32,476 nucleotides of DNA. Source: MFAQ01 sp964429015. Its GTDB lineage: Bacteria; Patescibacteriota; Microgenomatia; UBA1400; MFAQ01. Shown here piece after piece: positions 1-4,942 of the stretch; the stretch's first letter is position 1; each line of letters begins with the position of its first letter. Below the pieces are notes generated by a model. The model searched no databases. It was not told where the DNA came from and saw nothing but the letters and a program-made list of their open reading frames with translations. The DNA is taken from assembly GCA_964429015.1 (NCBI GenBank), contig CAYSAM010000011.1, positions 1 to 32,476 of the forward strand. The letters are read 5' to 3'. The translations under genes and the position numbers were made by a program.

Positions 1-37
1 TCCCTGTCCCATCAGCCTCGCATTGATCCTATAATAG
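1..37 (+). repeat. Array block A (left part cut by window edge)
   Basis: First copy of the block that recurs in this array. It reads CATCAGCCTCGCATTGATCC and continues into the -35 box at 38. The promoter-proximal half matches the copies at 643, 2724 and 3114. The distal half (GTTCGGAAATCGTCCCA type) is not recognisable here except for a few bases, so it may be degenerate or cut by the window edge. Confidence 0.7.
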
Positions 38-66
38 TTGACTTTTGAGGGGTATTGTAGTAAAAT
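38..66 (+). promoter_or_regulatory. Sigma70-type promoter of lipoprotein gene
   Basis: TTGACT at 38-43, a 17-nt spacer and TAAAAT at 61-66. The -35 box is the right edge of array block A, as in the other units. Transcription should begin near 73, giving a leader of about 30 nt before the GTG at 102. Confidence 0.75.
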
Positions 67-101
67 TTCTTGTAATCAAATTTTGTACATTGAGGTGAAA
101 A

Positions 102-395
102 GTGAAAAAAATGATCTCTGCAATACTTGTTCTTTTAGCACCTGCCGTTTTGTTGCTCGCTTCTTGTGGTGCCCCTGCCCCAGTCCAACCGAGCAGCGAT
201 AACCCTAACACTGAGCAGACCACTCTCAGCGACGCTCCTGTACTCCCAGCAGATTATTACATCGAGAACTCCAATGGCGTTGCGATCTATAAAGTTGTGA
301 CCTTTGTTAATAAATGGGGTCAGAACTGCACCGCAATGGTCAGTTTGTTCTCTGACGCTGGACCTGCAATGCAATGTTCCGACTCGCCCCGCTAA
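102..395 (+). CDS. Small lipoprotein of unknown function
   Basis: This is a 97-aa protein with a lipoprotein signal peptide: Lys-Lys at residues 2-3, a hydrophobic stretch and a lipobox LASC with Cys22, so it should be lipidated and held on the outer face of the membrane. The mature part is rich in Pro, Ser and Asp and then becomes more ordered, with two cysteines (in NC and QC) that could form a disulfide. The start is a GTG at 102 because GAGGTG at 92-97 is a suitable ribosome-binding site. It is the first gene of the cassette-like array, with its own promoter (38-66) and terminator (416-443). Its codons are richer in G and C than those of the chromosomal genes further right. I do not recognise the family. 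Confidence 0.75.
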   Translation: MKKMISAILVLLAPAVLLLASCGAPAPVQPSSDNPNTEQTTLSDAPVLPADYYIENSNGVAIYKVVTFVNKWGQNCTAMVSLFSDAGPAMQCSDSPR

Positions 396-415
396 CAATT
401 GCAAAGTAGTAGATG

Positions 416-443
416 AAGCCTTTCTTAGTTGAAAGGCTTTTTT
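416..443 (+). terminator. Intrinsic terminator after lipoprotein gene
   Basis: AAGCCTTTC (416-424), loop TTAGTT, GAAAGGCTT (431-439), then a T run. It is a perfect 9-bp stem that closes the first array unit. Confidence 0.85.
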
Positions 444-466
444 GTGCCTATATTGAGTAGGTTCAG

Positions 467-492
467 GTTCGGAAATCGTCCCAATAGGCTCG
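467..492 (+). repeat. Array block B, distal half
   Basis: GTTCGGAAATCGTCCCA followed by ATAGGCTCG. It matches the left half of the complete block at 3114. The matching right half (TATTGATCCTATAG) is found only at 650, after a 157-bp interruption. Confidence 0.8.
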
Positions 493-649
493 CCATGAAA
501 AATCTCTCGCTTGTCGGGGGATTTTTTATGGCCAAAAATGGAATTCGAGTGCCGGACCCGAACCCGTAACGGTTTCGGGGAGGCGGGCTCGTAGCGACGA
601 AGTCGACGAAGAGGAATCCCCCGCCACAGGCGGGCAGGCATCAGCCTCG
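493..649 (+). mobile_element. Gene-less 157-bp insert splitting block B
   Basis: Deleting 493-649 joins GGCTCG to TATTGATCC and restores a block like the one at 3528. CTCG is present at both edges (489-492 and 646-649). I see no gene in it. It holds a strong terminator-like hairpin (498-527), the same post-terminator motif as other units (TATGGCCAAAA near 527, compare TATTGGCAAAA), and a GC-rich palindrome CCCGCC-ACA-GGCGGG (620-634). GGCGGG also occurs at 582-587. It may be a cassette without a gene or the decayed end of one. Confidence 0.5.
498..527 (+). terminator. Terminator-like hairpin in the gene-less insert
   Basis: AAAAATCTCTCG (498-509), loop CTTGT, CGGGGGATTTTT (515-526), with two G-U pairs in a 12-bp stem and a T run on its 3' side. 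No gene precedes it inside the insert, so it may be the remnant of a lost cassette gene or a backup terminator. Confidence 0.6.
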
Positions 650-665
650 TATTGATCCTATAGTC
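643..665 (+). repeat. Array block B, promoter-proximal half
   Basis: AGCCTCGTATTGATCCTATAG runs into the -35 box at 666. It is the right half of the block split by the 157-bp insert. Confidence 0.75.
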
Positions 666-694
666 TTGACTTTTGAGGATAAACGAGATATAAT
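666..694 (+). promoter_or_regulatory. Consensus promoter of first 67-aa gene
   Basis: TTGACT (666-671), exactly 17 nt, TATAAT (689-694). This is close to the full sigma70 consensus, so strong constitutive expression is likely. Confidence 0.85.
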
Positions 695-751
695 TGGCTG
701 TGGATTAGATATAGATTTCGAGATGTACATTTTTTTCAACAAGGAGCAAAA

Positions 752-955
752 ATGACCTACAACTGGACCCGACAAGTATATCTTTATATGGCAAGGAATC
801 CTAAAGGGACAGAAACTGGCACCGTTGAACTTCCTGTCCGCCCCCTTGAGGGCGAGGAGGTCGAAATTGAAGGTGAGTATGTGGTTATCAAAAAGATTCG
901 CCACAACCCTCAAGGTGTAACTCTGGTGCTTGCCGACAAGACTGAATCCCGCTAA
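752..955 (+). CDS. 67-aa conserved array protein, copy 1
   Basis: A soluble 67-aa protein with no signal peptide, no membrane segment and no cysteine. The N-terminus is aromatic (TYNWTRQVYLYMARN). The rest alternates acidic and hydrophobic residues (EVEIEGEYVVIKKI, GVTLVLAD), suggesting a small beta-rich fold, perhaps a small barrel. The start is fixed by AAGGAG at 741-746 and by identity with copy 2 at 2819. The gene has its own near-consensus promoter (666-694) and terminator (976-1004). Codon choice (CGC, GAG, GGC, CCC) is more GC-rich than in the neighbouring chromosome. The two copies differ by one residue (Thr2 or Lys2). The function is unknown; being kept twice points to selection or recent recombination. 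Confidence 0.8.
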   Translation: MTYNWTRQVYLYMARNPKGTETGTVELPVRPLEGEEVEIEGEYVVIKKIRHNPQGVTLVLADKTESR

Positions 956-975
956 GTTCGATCCTATTTTCAGAG

Positions 976-1004
976 AGCCGACCTAAATACTGGTCGGCTT
1001 TTTA
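976..1004 (+). terminator. Intrinsic terminator of 67-aa gene copy 1
   Basis: AGCCGACC (976-983), loop TAAATACT, GGTCGGCT (992-999), T run, then the array's shared post-terminator sequence ATTGGCAAAACTGA. Confidence 0.9.
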
Positions 1005-1046
1005 TTGGCAAAACTGATCGTTCTTGCTCAATTTAGGCATGAATTT

Positions 1047-1074
1047 GTTCGGAAATCGTCCCAGTAGCCTCGCA
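1047..1074 (+). repeat. Array block C, distal half
   Basis: GTTCGGAAATCGTCCCAG followed by TAGCCTCGCA. It is identical to 3114-3141 and then diverges abruptly at 1075. Its partner half (TCGCATTGATCC) is found at 2723. Confidence 0.85.
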
Positions 1075-1142
1075 AGGATTGGTAAATCAATCTTTTTTAG
1101 AAAATAACAATTTAGTGTCGTGGTAGCAATTTTTTCTCCTCG

Positions 1143-1174
1143 ATACATGATTAACGCTCAATGGCGTCATGTAT
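1143..1174. repeat. Bulged hairpin before the integrase fragment
   Basis: ATACATG (1143-1149) pairs with CATGTAT (1168-1174) and ACGC (1154-1157) with GCGT (1164-1167). ATTA is unpaired on one side only, and the loop is TCAATG. An 11-bp stem with a one-sided bulge recalls folded single-strand recombination sites, but the integron core motifs are missing. It could equally be an operator. Confidence 0.45.
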
Positions 1175-1190
1175 TGATGTTGGAAATACC

Positions 1191-1406
1191 ATGGCTGATT
1201 ACCTACTCTCTTGCGAGATTGAGTCTGGTATGACCAAAAGAACCCTTGAGGGTAAAAAAGAAACCCTATCTCGCCTTTCCAAATTTCTAGCCAAAGCCCA
1301 CAAGCATTATTTTCTGGATTACATCCTTGACCCACTCAAGACCTCTACCACCTACATTCTTTGGTGTGAGTGTTTTATCTATCTCAATTTTTTCTTTCAC
1401 ATTTAG
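1191..1406 (+). pseudogene. Possible tyrosine-recombinase N-terminal fragment
   Basis: This 71-codon reading frame begins MADYLLSCEIESG, followed by MTKRTLEGKKETLSRLSKFL. The pattern (short helix, a Ser/Thr-Lys-Arg-Thr turn, then a long helix ending in a Phe-Leu pair) is the usual start of the SAM-like core-binding domain of phage and integron integrases. After about residue 45 the resemblance fades, and a stop follows at 1404-1406. No catalytic domain (Arg, HxxR, Tyr) is present, so this is at best a broken gene. An in-frame ATG at 1161 lies inside the hairpin; I prefer the ATG at 1191. The match is short and made by eye, so it could be chance. Confidence 0.4.
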
Positions 1407-1414
1407 CTTGCAAC

Positions 1415-1446
1415 CAAAAAAAAAGAGAGTAGTTATTACTACTCTC
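1415..1446 (-). terminator. Intrinsic terminator for the leftward genes
   Basis: GAGAGTAG (1425-1432), loop TTATTA, CTACTCTC (1439-1446), with an A run at 1415-1424 that is a U run in leftward RNA. It ends the transcript of the 83-aa and 79-aa genes. Confidence 0.85.
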
Positions 1447-1451
1447 AAAGG

Positions 1452-1703
1452 TCATCTCCTCAAAAATTCTTCGAAGGTTCTCATTGCAATTTCAGGGTCA
1501 CCCTCTTGCTCAAGAAAGTCCATGTCTGCAGCTTGGTCGATAACTGATACCAGGTCGCTTCTTCCAGACTTGTTGAGAAAGTCTAGTATTTCGGCGTCTG
1601 CATATGGCGTCATCAAATTCGAAAGTTCCTTACTGTCAATTTCCTTGGCAAGAAAGCGAGCGATGGCTGACTTTATGCTCTGTTCAATCTCAGTTATATC
1701 CAT
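1452..1703 (-). CDS. Small acidic helical protein, unknown
   Basis: An 83-aa protein that is rich in Asp, Glu and Leu and looks all-helical, with no signal peptide or membrane segment. It ends a few bases before the terminator at 1415-1446. The start is ATG at 1703: there is no Shine-Dalgarno, but TATAAT (minus strand, 1715-1710) ends exactly 6 nt before the ATG, so a leaderless mRNA from its own promoter is likely, besides read-through from the 79-aa gene upstream. It lies in the 1.65-kb insert, opposite in direction to the array genes. I do not recognise it. Confidence 0.6.
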   Translation of the reverse strand: MDITEIEQSIKSAIARFLAKEIDSKELSNLMTPYADAEILDFLNKSGRSDLVSVIDQAADMDFLEQEGDPEIAMRTFEEFLRR

Positions 1704-1725
1704 AGTTTAATTATACGCCTTAAAC

Positions 1726-1965
1726 CTAGGTGCTCTCGTCGACATCCCCTGACCAAGTACCCTTGTCGTAGCTGTAGTGAATCTTTGATTCACCGTCTGT
1801 TTGGGTATAGTGGCGATTGCTTTCACTGCCATCGCTGTGCTTATCCACAGATTCGCGATTGCTATTGCCATCGCTGTCTTTCCAGTAGTTCGTTTCGTGT
1901 GTCGTGCCGTTGGAATCCGTTGAAGAGTTGGTTCCTTGGTTTGTGTTTCCAGGGTCTGCTGCCAT
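1726..1965 (-). CDS. Low-complexity hydrophilic protein, unknown
   Basis: This 79-aa protein consists mainly of Ser, Asn, Asp, Gly, Thr and Glu, with repeated short motifs (SDG, DGNSN, DGESK) and some Tyr and Trp in the second half. It has almost no hydrophobic residues, so it is probably disordered. The start at 1965 is supported by AGGAG 8 nt upstream on the minus strand and by a leftward promoter at 2044-2016. It is the first gene of a leftward pair with the 83-aa gene (22-bp gap). With such composition, coding status rests mainly on the start signals. Function unknown. Confidence 0.55.
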   Translation of the reverse strand: MAADPGNTNQGTNSSTDSNGTTHETNYWKDSDGNSNRESVDKHSDGSESNRHYTQTDGESKIHYSYDKGTWSGDVDEST

Positions 1966-2015
1966 TTTCTTTCTCCTATGTAAATGTGGGGTACCCCAAC
2001 CGAAAGGCTGAGAAA

Positions 2016-2051
2016 ATTATTCTCCCATATACTTATGCTGTCATCAATGCG
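2016..2051 (-). promoter_or_regulatory. Leftward promoter with inverted array-block core
   Basis: On the minus strand CGCATTGAT (2051-2043), the nine central bases of the array block, overlaps ATGACA (2044-2039). A 17-nt spacer and AATAAT (2021-2016) follow. It would drive the 79-aa and 83-aa genes, and suggests that this pair is itself a unit of the array in reverse orientation. Confidence 0.5.
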
Positions 2052-2115
2052 TAACGGGTGTGTTTATTTTTTTTTGAAAAACTTTGGTGCAAAATAGAAG
2101 GGTACAATTGGGAGA

Positions 2116-2613
2116 ATGGACGACCACAATAAATACACAAATATCATCTTAGAAATGGACAAAGCAGATCAAGACGCTAGGAAGCTGTTTGCATCTGGTC
2201 CAAATAACCCCGAGAGATACAACGAAGTTGTGGTCCCAGTCGATAAAAAGAACGAGAATATGATTTTGGAAATTATGGATGTTGTGGGTTGGCCTGTGAT
2301 TAGCAAGTTTGGAGAGGTAGCTTCAAATTCGTTTTGGAGATTGGTACAACACGCAAAGATCGATATAAAAAGAAGAGCCTTGGAATTGATGGAGAAAAAC
2401 ATGGAGGATATAAACAAGAAAAACTATGCAATGCTAAAAGATAGAGTTTTGCTCATCGATAAGAAACCCCAAATATACGGCACCCAACTCGGTCTTAATC
2501 CAGAAACAAACAAACCAGAACTATTGCCTGTTGAGAATATGGATAAAGTCGATGATCGTAGAGCTTCAGTTGGACTTGGACCATTGAGTGAGTATTTGGC
2601 CTCATTTAACTAA
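2116..2613 (+). CDS. DUF6624 family protein
   Basis: This 165-aa protein carries what I recognise as the DUF6624 pattern: VVGWPVISKFGEVASNSFW, then LVQHA, then NYAMLKDRVLL and KPQIYGTQ in the second half. The conserved His, Asp-Arg and Gln-Tyr-Gly-Thr-Gln residues look like an active or ligand-binding site, but no activity is known to me. It appears cytoplasmic. TACAAT (2103-2108) lies 7 nt before the ATG and the GGGAG is too close to act as a ribosome-binding site, so a leaderless mRNA is likely. It sits at the right end of the 1.65-kb insert, 110 bp before the block half at 2724. The family is patchily distributed in bacteria, which fits a mobile cargo gene. Confidence 0.75.
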   Translation: MDDHNKYTNIILEMDKADQDARKLFASGPNNPERYNEVVVPVDKKNENMILEIMDVVGWPVISKFGEVASNSFWRLVQHAKIDIKRRALELMEKNMEDINKKNYAMLKDRVLLIDKKPQIYGTQLGLNPETNKPELLPVENMDKVDDRRASVGLGPLSEYLASFN

Positions 2614-2722
2614 AACTCGGTAGATAGCTGTATTTGTTTGTAAAGATTTCCAAGATACCTTTTAGTGTCGACAGATCGTAATCTAACTCTATCTCACGGT
2701 TGCTGAACGCATCCCGTAAGGG

Positions 2723-2742
2723 TCGCATTGATCCTATAGTAG
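2723..2742 (+). repeat. Array block C, promoter-proximal half
   Basis: TCGCATTGATCCTATAGTAG runs into the -35 box at 2743. It is preceded by CCCGTAAGGG rather than the usual distal half, which lies at 1047. Confidence 0.8.
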
Positions 2743-2771
2743 TTGATTTTTGAATGGTTTTGTGGTAGAAT
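2743..2771 (+). promoter_or_regulatory. Promoter of second 67-aa gene
   Basis: TTGATT (2743-2748), 17 nt, TAGAAT (2766-2771), placed directly after the block as in the other units. Confidence 0.75.
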
Positions 2772-2818
2772 TGTGCCTGTTGTGTAGTCCAATATACATT
2801 GATATTCAAAGGAGTAAA

Positions 2819-3022
2819 ATGAAATACAACTGGACCCGACAAGTGTATCTCTATATGGCAAGAAACCCTAAAGGGACAGAAACTGGCACCGTTGAACTTC
2901 CTGTCCGCCCCCTTGAGGGCGAGGAGGTCGAAATTGAAGGTGAGTATGTGGTTATCAAAAAGATTCGCCACAACCCTCAAGGTGTAACTCTGGTGCTTGC
3001 CGACAAGACTGAATCCCGCTAA
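2819..3022 (+). CDS. 67-aa conserved array protein, copy 2
   Basis: Differs from copy 1 (752-955) only at residue 2 (Lys instead of Thr). Six base changes fall in the first 48 nt, four of them synonymous third-position changes, and none in the rest of the gene. An upstream in-frame start exists, but AAAGGAG at 2808-2814 and the match to copy 1 fix the ATG at 2819. It has its own promoter (2743-2771) and terminator (3043-3071). It is probably a small beta-rich cytoplasmic protein of unknown function. The pattern of differences suggests that recombination recently made the 3' parts identical. Confidence 0.8.
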   Translation: MKYNWTRQVYLYMARNPKGTETGTVELPVRPLEGEEVEIEGEYVVIKKIRHNPQGVTLVLADKTESR

Positions 3023-3141
3023 GTTCGATCCTATTTTCAGAGAGCCGACCTAAATACTGGTCGGCTTTTTATTGGCAAAACTGATCGTTCTTGCTCAATT
3101 TAGGCATGAATTTGTTCGGAAATCGTCCCAGTAGCCTCGCA
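2867..3141 (+). repeat. 275-bp perfect direct repeat, copy 2
   Basis: Identical to 800-1074. Here the block continues past CCTCGCA into TTGATCCTATAG, showing the uninterrupted arrangement. Confidence 0.95.
3043..3071 (+). terminator. Intrinsic terminator of 67-aa gene copy 2
   Basis: The same hairpin as at 976-1004: AGCCGACC and GGTCGGCT arms around TAAATACT, followed by a T run and ATTGGCAAAA. Confidence 0.9.
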
Positions 3142-3156
3142 TTGATCCTATAGTAG
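3114..3156 (+). repeat. Array block D, complete
   Basis: The intact reference copy: GTTCGGAAATCGTCCCAG, then TAGCCTCGCATTGATCC, then TATAGTAG, running into the -35 box at 3157. Both halves are contiguous here. Confidence 0.85.
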
Positions 3157-3185
3157 TTGATTTTTACTGTGTTTTGAGGTATAAT
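3157..3185 (+). promoter_or_regulatory. Promoter of 72-aa membrane protein gene
   Basis: TTGATT (3157-3162), 17 nt, TATAAT (3180-3185). Confidence 0.8.
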
Positions 3186-3238
3186 CACCCAAGCTTGAAC
3201 CTATTTTGATCTTTTATATACAAACCTGAGGAGGTTGC

Positions 3239-3457
3239 ATGTTTTCAAATGGATTCTCAACTGCTGGAACGGTAGTTCTTGTTTACACAGCACTCGTTTT
3301 CTTGATGCTGGGAAGTTTATACCCAGTACTTTTATCAATGATTTGGCTCTGGTTCCTGATCCCCTTTGCGCTTGGTTTGATTTTCTGGGGAGTTGGCTTT
3401 TACCAGTTTGTTCAAGCGGAAAAGAAGAAGCCAAATATTTGGGACAGCTTGAAGTAG
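3239..3457 (+). CDS. Small two-helix membrane protein, unknown
   Basis: A 72-aa protein with two hydrophobic helices (about residues 9-29 and 34-58), the second rich in Trp and Phe, and a short basic tail (AEKKKPN). It should be a hairpin in the cell membrane with both ends on the same side. The start is ATG at 3239, with a strong GAGGAGG at 3228-3234. It has its own promoter (3157-3185) and terminator (3465-3494), like every array unit. A longer overlapping reading frame in another phase lacks these signals and is not real. No family recognised. Small size, two helices and single-gene transcription would also suit a toxin or a regulator of a membrane protein, but nothing here shows that. Confidence 0.75.
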   Translation: MFSNGFSTAGTVVLVYTALVFLMLGSLYPVLLSMIWLWFLIPFALGLIFWGVGFYQFVQAEKKKPNIWDSLK

Positions 3458-3464
3458 TGTTTCG

Positions 3465-3494
3465 AAACTCATTCATTTTATGGATGAGTTTTTT
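3465..3494 (+). terminator. Intrinsic terminator of 72-aa gene
   Basis: AAACTCATTCA (3465-3475), loop TTTTA, TGGATGAGTTT (3481-3491), T run, then ATTGGCAAAAA, the shared post-terminator motif. Confidence 0.85.
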
Positions 3495-3527
3495 ATTGGC
3501 AAAAATCTCATGTTTTGTGCTGAGAAA

Positions 3528-3569
3528 GTTCGGAAGTCGTCATGGTAGGCTCGTATTGAGCACCTAGAG
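3528..3569 (+). repeat. Array block E, diverged complete copy
   Basis: GTTCGGAAGTCGTCATGG, then TAGGCTCGTATTGAGC, then ACCTAGAG before the -35 box. It is the most diverged copy. Its GGCTCGTATTG is what block B would read without its 157-bp insert. Confidence 0.7.
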
Positions 3570-3597
3570 TTGATATCTGAAGATATTTGTGTAGAAT
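3570..3597 (+). promoter_or_regulatory. Promoter of 144-aa membrane protein gene
   Basis: TTGATA (3570-3575), 16 nt, TAGAAT (3592-3597). Confidence 0.7.
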
Positions 3598-3640
3598 TGT
3601 CAAAATCTAAGTTTGTCCATTTCCAACACAAGGAGTTTGC

Positions 3641-4075
3641 ATGTTTATTAAAATATTGTCCTCAATTGCTTTACTGTATGTAGTTTTGGCTGGCGTGACT
3701 TACTATAATTACAAACGACCCGTGATGTTTTTTGGGTATTTCTTTCCCACATCTATTGAAATTTGGAGTTGGCTACTCATTGGTCCCGTACTTATGCTTA
3801 TTTTTGGGATTGCCTCTGTTGCGGTTGGAACTATTATGCTATCGCCTGCCATCTCACTTTACTTTGGCAAAGTATGGATTGCTTTTGTTTGTATGGTTGG
3901 GCTAGGTTTTCTGACACCATACACTTCACTATTTGTCTTTAATGGTGTTGTAATCAAGTTTGACTTCCCACTGAATCTTGTTTTTGGATATATCACATTT
4001 ATTATTTTAGGCGTAGGTTTCTTTGCTATTGGAGTATTACTACTATCACCCATACTTTTGTTTTTATTTATTTGA
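3641..4075 (+). CDS. Four-helix membrane protein, unknown
   Basis: A 144-aa, very hydrophobic protein with about four membrane helices (roughly residues 4-22, 42-72, 77-100 and 111-143). The motif IMLSPAIS in the first half and VLLLSPILL in the second suggest an internal duplication of a two-helix unit, perhaps related in kind to the neighbouring 72-aa protein. AAGGAG at 3630-3635 supports the ATG at 3641. It is the last gene of the array, with its own promoter (3570-3597) and terminator (4081-4108). No conserved charged residues in the helices suggest transport or catalysis. Family not recognised. Confidence 0.75.
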   Translation: MFIKILSSIALLYVVLAGVTYYNYKRPVMFFGYFFPTSIEIWSWLLIGPVLMLIFGIASVAVGTIMLSPAISLYFGKVWIAFVCMVGLGFLTPYTSLFVFNGVVIKFDFPLNLVFGYITFIILGVGFFAIGVLLLSPILLFLFI

Positions 4076-4080
4076 CCACT

Positions 4081-4108
4081 GACTGGTGCAAAAGCACCAG
4101 TCTTTTTA
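4081..4108 (+). terminator. Intrinsic terminator closing the array
   Basis: GACTGGTGC (4081-4089), loop AAAA, GCACCAGTC (4094-4102), T run, then ATTGATAAAACTGA, a variant of the array's post-terminator motif. No block follows, so the right border of the array lies near 4110-4130. From there to 4259 I see nothing clear. Confidence 0.9.
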
Positions 4109-4259
4109 TTGATAAAACTGAGTGGTTTGAACTATAAAAGTTAAAAAGTCAAGATGTAAGTAGACATACTTTTATTATTAGGTGAAAGTAATCTTCATGG
4201 TGAGAAGAAGATGGGGAGATGTGTTTGTTAAGTTAATAAAATATATTCTAGACAAACTA

Positions 4260-4287
4260 TTGACAAAGATAAAAATCTATATAAGAT
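4260..4287 (+). promoter_or_regulatory. Promoter of LysM gene, leaderless type
   Basis: TTGACA (4260-4265), 16 nt, TAAGAT (4282-4287), then 6 nt to the ATG at 4294. Transcription would start at or next to the start codon. Confidence 0.65.
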
Positions 4288-4293
4288 GAGATT

Positions 4294-4938
4294 ATGAATA
4301 CAGGACAGAGTTCGGAACAAAGGGTAAAAAATATCCTAAAATTTTTTAAAATGAACGAAGACAGATTTAGTACGCTGCTTGGAATTATTGTTGTTTTTTT
4401 GGTAGCAGGAATGATGATTAACTACTTTAAACATGCCAATTTAAACACCTGGAAAGGTTCACTGCTTTCTGAATCTGAGCCAAAAACAACATCTATAGAT
4501 CAGCTAAACAAAGATACTGCAAAAGATGATTCCTATAAAGTTGTTAAGGGGGACACTTTGTGGCATATCTCCGAAAGATACTACGGGTCTGGGTACAATT
4601 ATGTCGACATAATAAAAGAAAATAAACTGGATAAAAAAGGAAAAATTGAGGTAGGACAAGTGATTAAATTTCCAAAGGTTGAAGCAAAAACTAAAACGGC
4701 TAAAATGGCTGTAAAAAATACTGAAACAAAAGTGGAGTCTGGTTTGGCAAAGGAATCTGGAACTATAGATGCTCAAGCTTATACCACTATAAAAGGAGAC
4801 ACTCTTTGGTCTATTGCTGTTCGTAGCTATGGAGATGGATTTAAGTGGACCAAAATCTACTGGGCCAATAGATTGATAATTGGAAAAAATCCTAATCTCC
4901 TATATGGTGGATTGAAGTTAAGCTTGCCAAAGATTTAA
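4294..4938 (+). CDS. Membrane-anchored protein with two LysM domains
   Basis: A 214-aa protein with a cytoplasmic N-terminus, one membrane helix (about residues 26-43) and two LysM domains at about 80-127 and 165-213. Each domain opens with the signature KGDTLW. LysM binds N-acetylglucosamine in peptidoglycan and related glycans, so the protein probably ties the membrane to the wall. No catalytic domain is present. The linker between the domains is rich in Lys, Thr and Glu. There is no Shine-Dalgarno; the promoter at 4260-4287 predicts a leaderless mRNA. It is the first gene right of the array and is AT-rich like the rest of the chromosome. Domain assignment is firm; the role is inferred. Confidence 0.85.
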   Translation: MNTGQSSEQRVKNILKFFKMNEDRFSTLLGIIVVFLVAGMMINYFKHANLNTWKGSLLSESEPKTTSIDQLNKDTAKDDSYKVVKGDTLWHISERYYGSGYNYVDIIKENKLDKKGKIEVGQVIKFPKVEAKTKTAKMAVKNTETKVESGLAKESGTIDAQAYTTIKGDTLWSIAVRSYGDGFKWTKIYWANRLIIGKNPNLLYGGLKLSLPKI

Positions 4939-4942
4939 AAGA

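Larger units (their letters stand above)
800..1074 (+). repeat. 275-bp perfect direct repeat, copy 1
   Basis: Identical base for base to 2867-3141 (offset 2067). It spans codon 17 onward of the 67-aa gene, its terminator, and the block up to CCTCGCA. Identity stops abruptly at 1075, where the 1.65-kb insert begins. The first 48 nt of the two genes differ at 6 positions. Confidence 0.95.
1075..2723. mobile_element. Approx. 1.65-kb insert splitting block C
   Basis: TCGCA occurs at 1070-1074 and again at 2723-2727. Deleting one copy and everything between rebuilds an uninterrupted block like the one at 3114. The insert contains a bulged hairpin, a possible integrase fragment, two leftward small genes and a rightward DUF6624 gene. 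The 5-bp repeat could be a target-site duplication or the shared crossover core of site-specific recombination; a second interruption at the same position (493-649) favours the latter. I see no transposase and no terminal inverted repeats. Confidence 0.5.

Noticed and set aside
540..585. tRNA-like T arm on the minus strand near the GGTTCGGG sequence
   Set aside because: The stems on both sides of the loop do not pair, and no acceptor, D or anticodon arm can be built.
135..641. Long minus-strand reading frame of 168 codons
   Set aside because: It runs antisense through the lipoprotein gene, a terminator and the gene-less insert. It has no start signals, and its Arg/Pro-rich translation is typical of GC-rich palindromic spacer DNA.
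1111..2670. Ten-base repeat TTTAGTGTCG near both ends of the 1.65-kb insert (1111-1120 and 2661-2670)
   Set aside because: It is not at the junctions, lies at different distances from them and is short enough to be chance.
641..2980. Two minus-strand frames beginning with the same MRVVANLFDNH sequence (641-913 and 2606-2980)
   Set aside because: They are the antisense of the two identical 67-aa genes; they look conserved only because the DNA is duplicated.
467..3575. Canonical integron attC sites
   Set aside because: The blocks lack the paired core motifs (RYYYAAC and GTTRRRY) and the long imperfect palindrome of attC, so the array is not called a classical integron.
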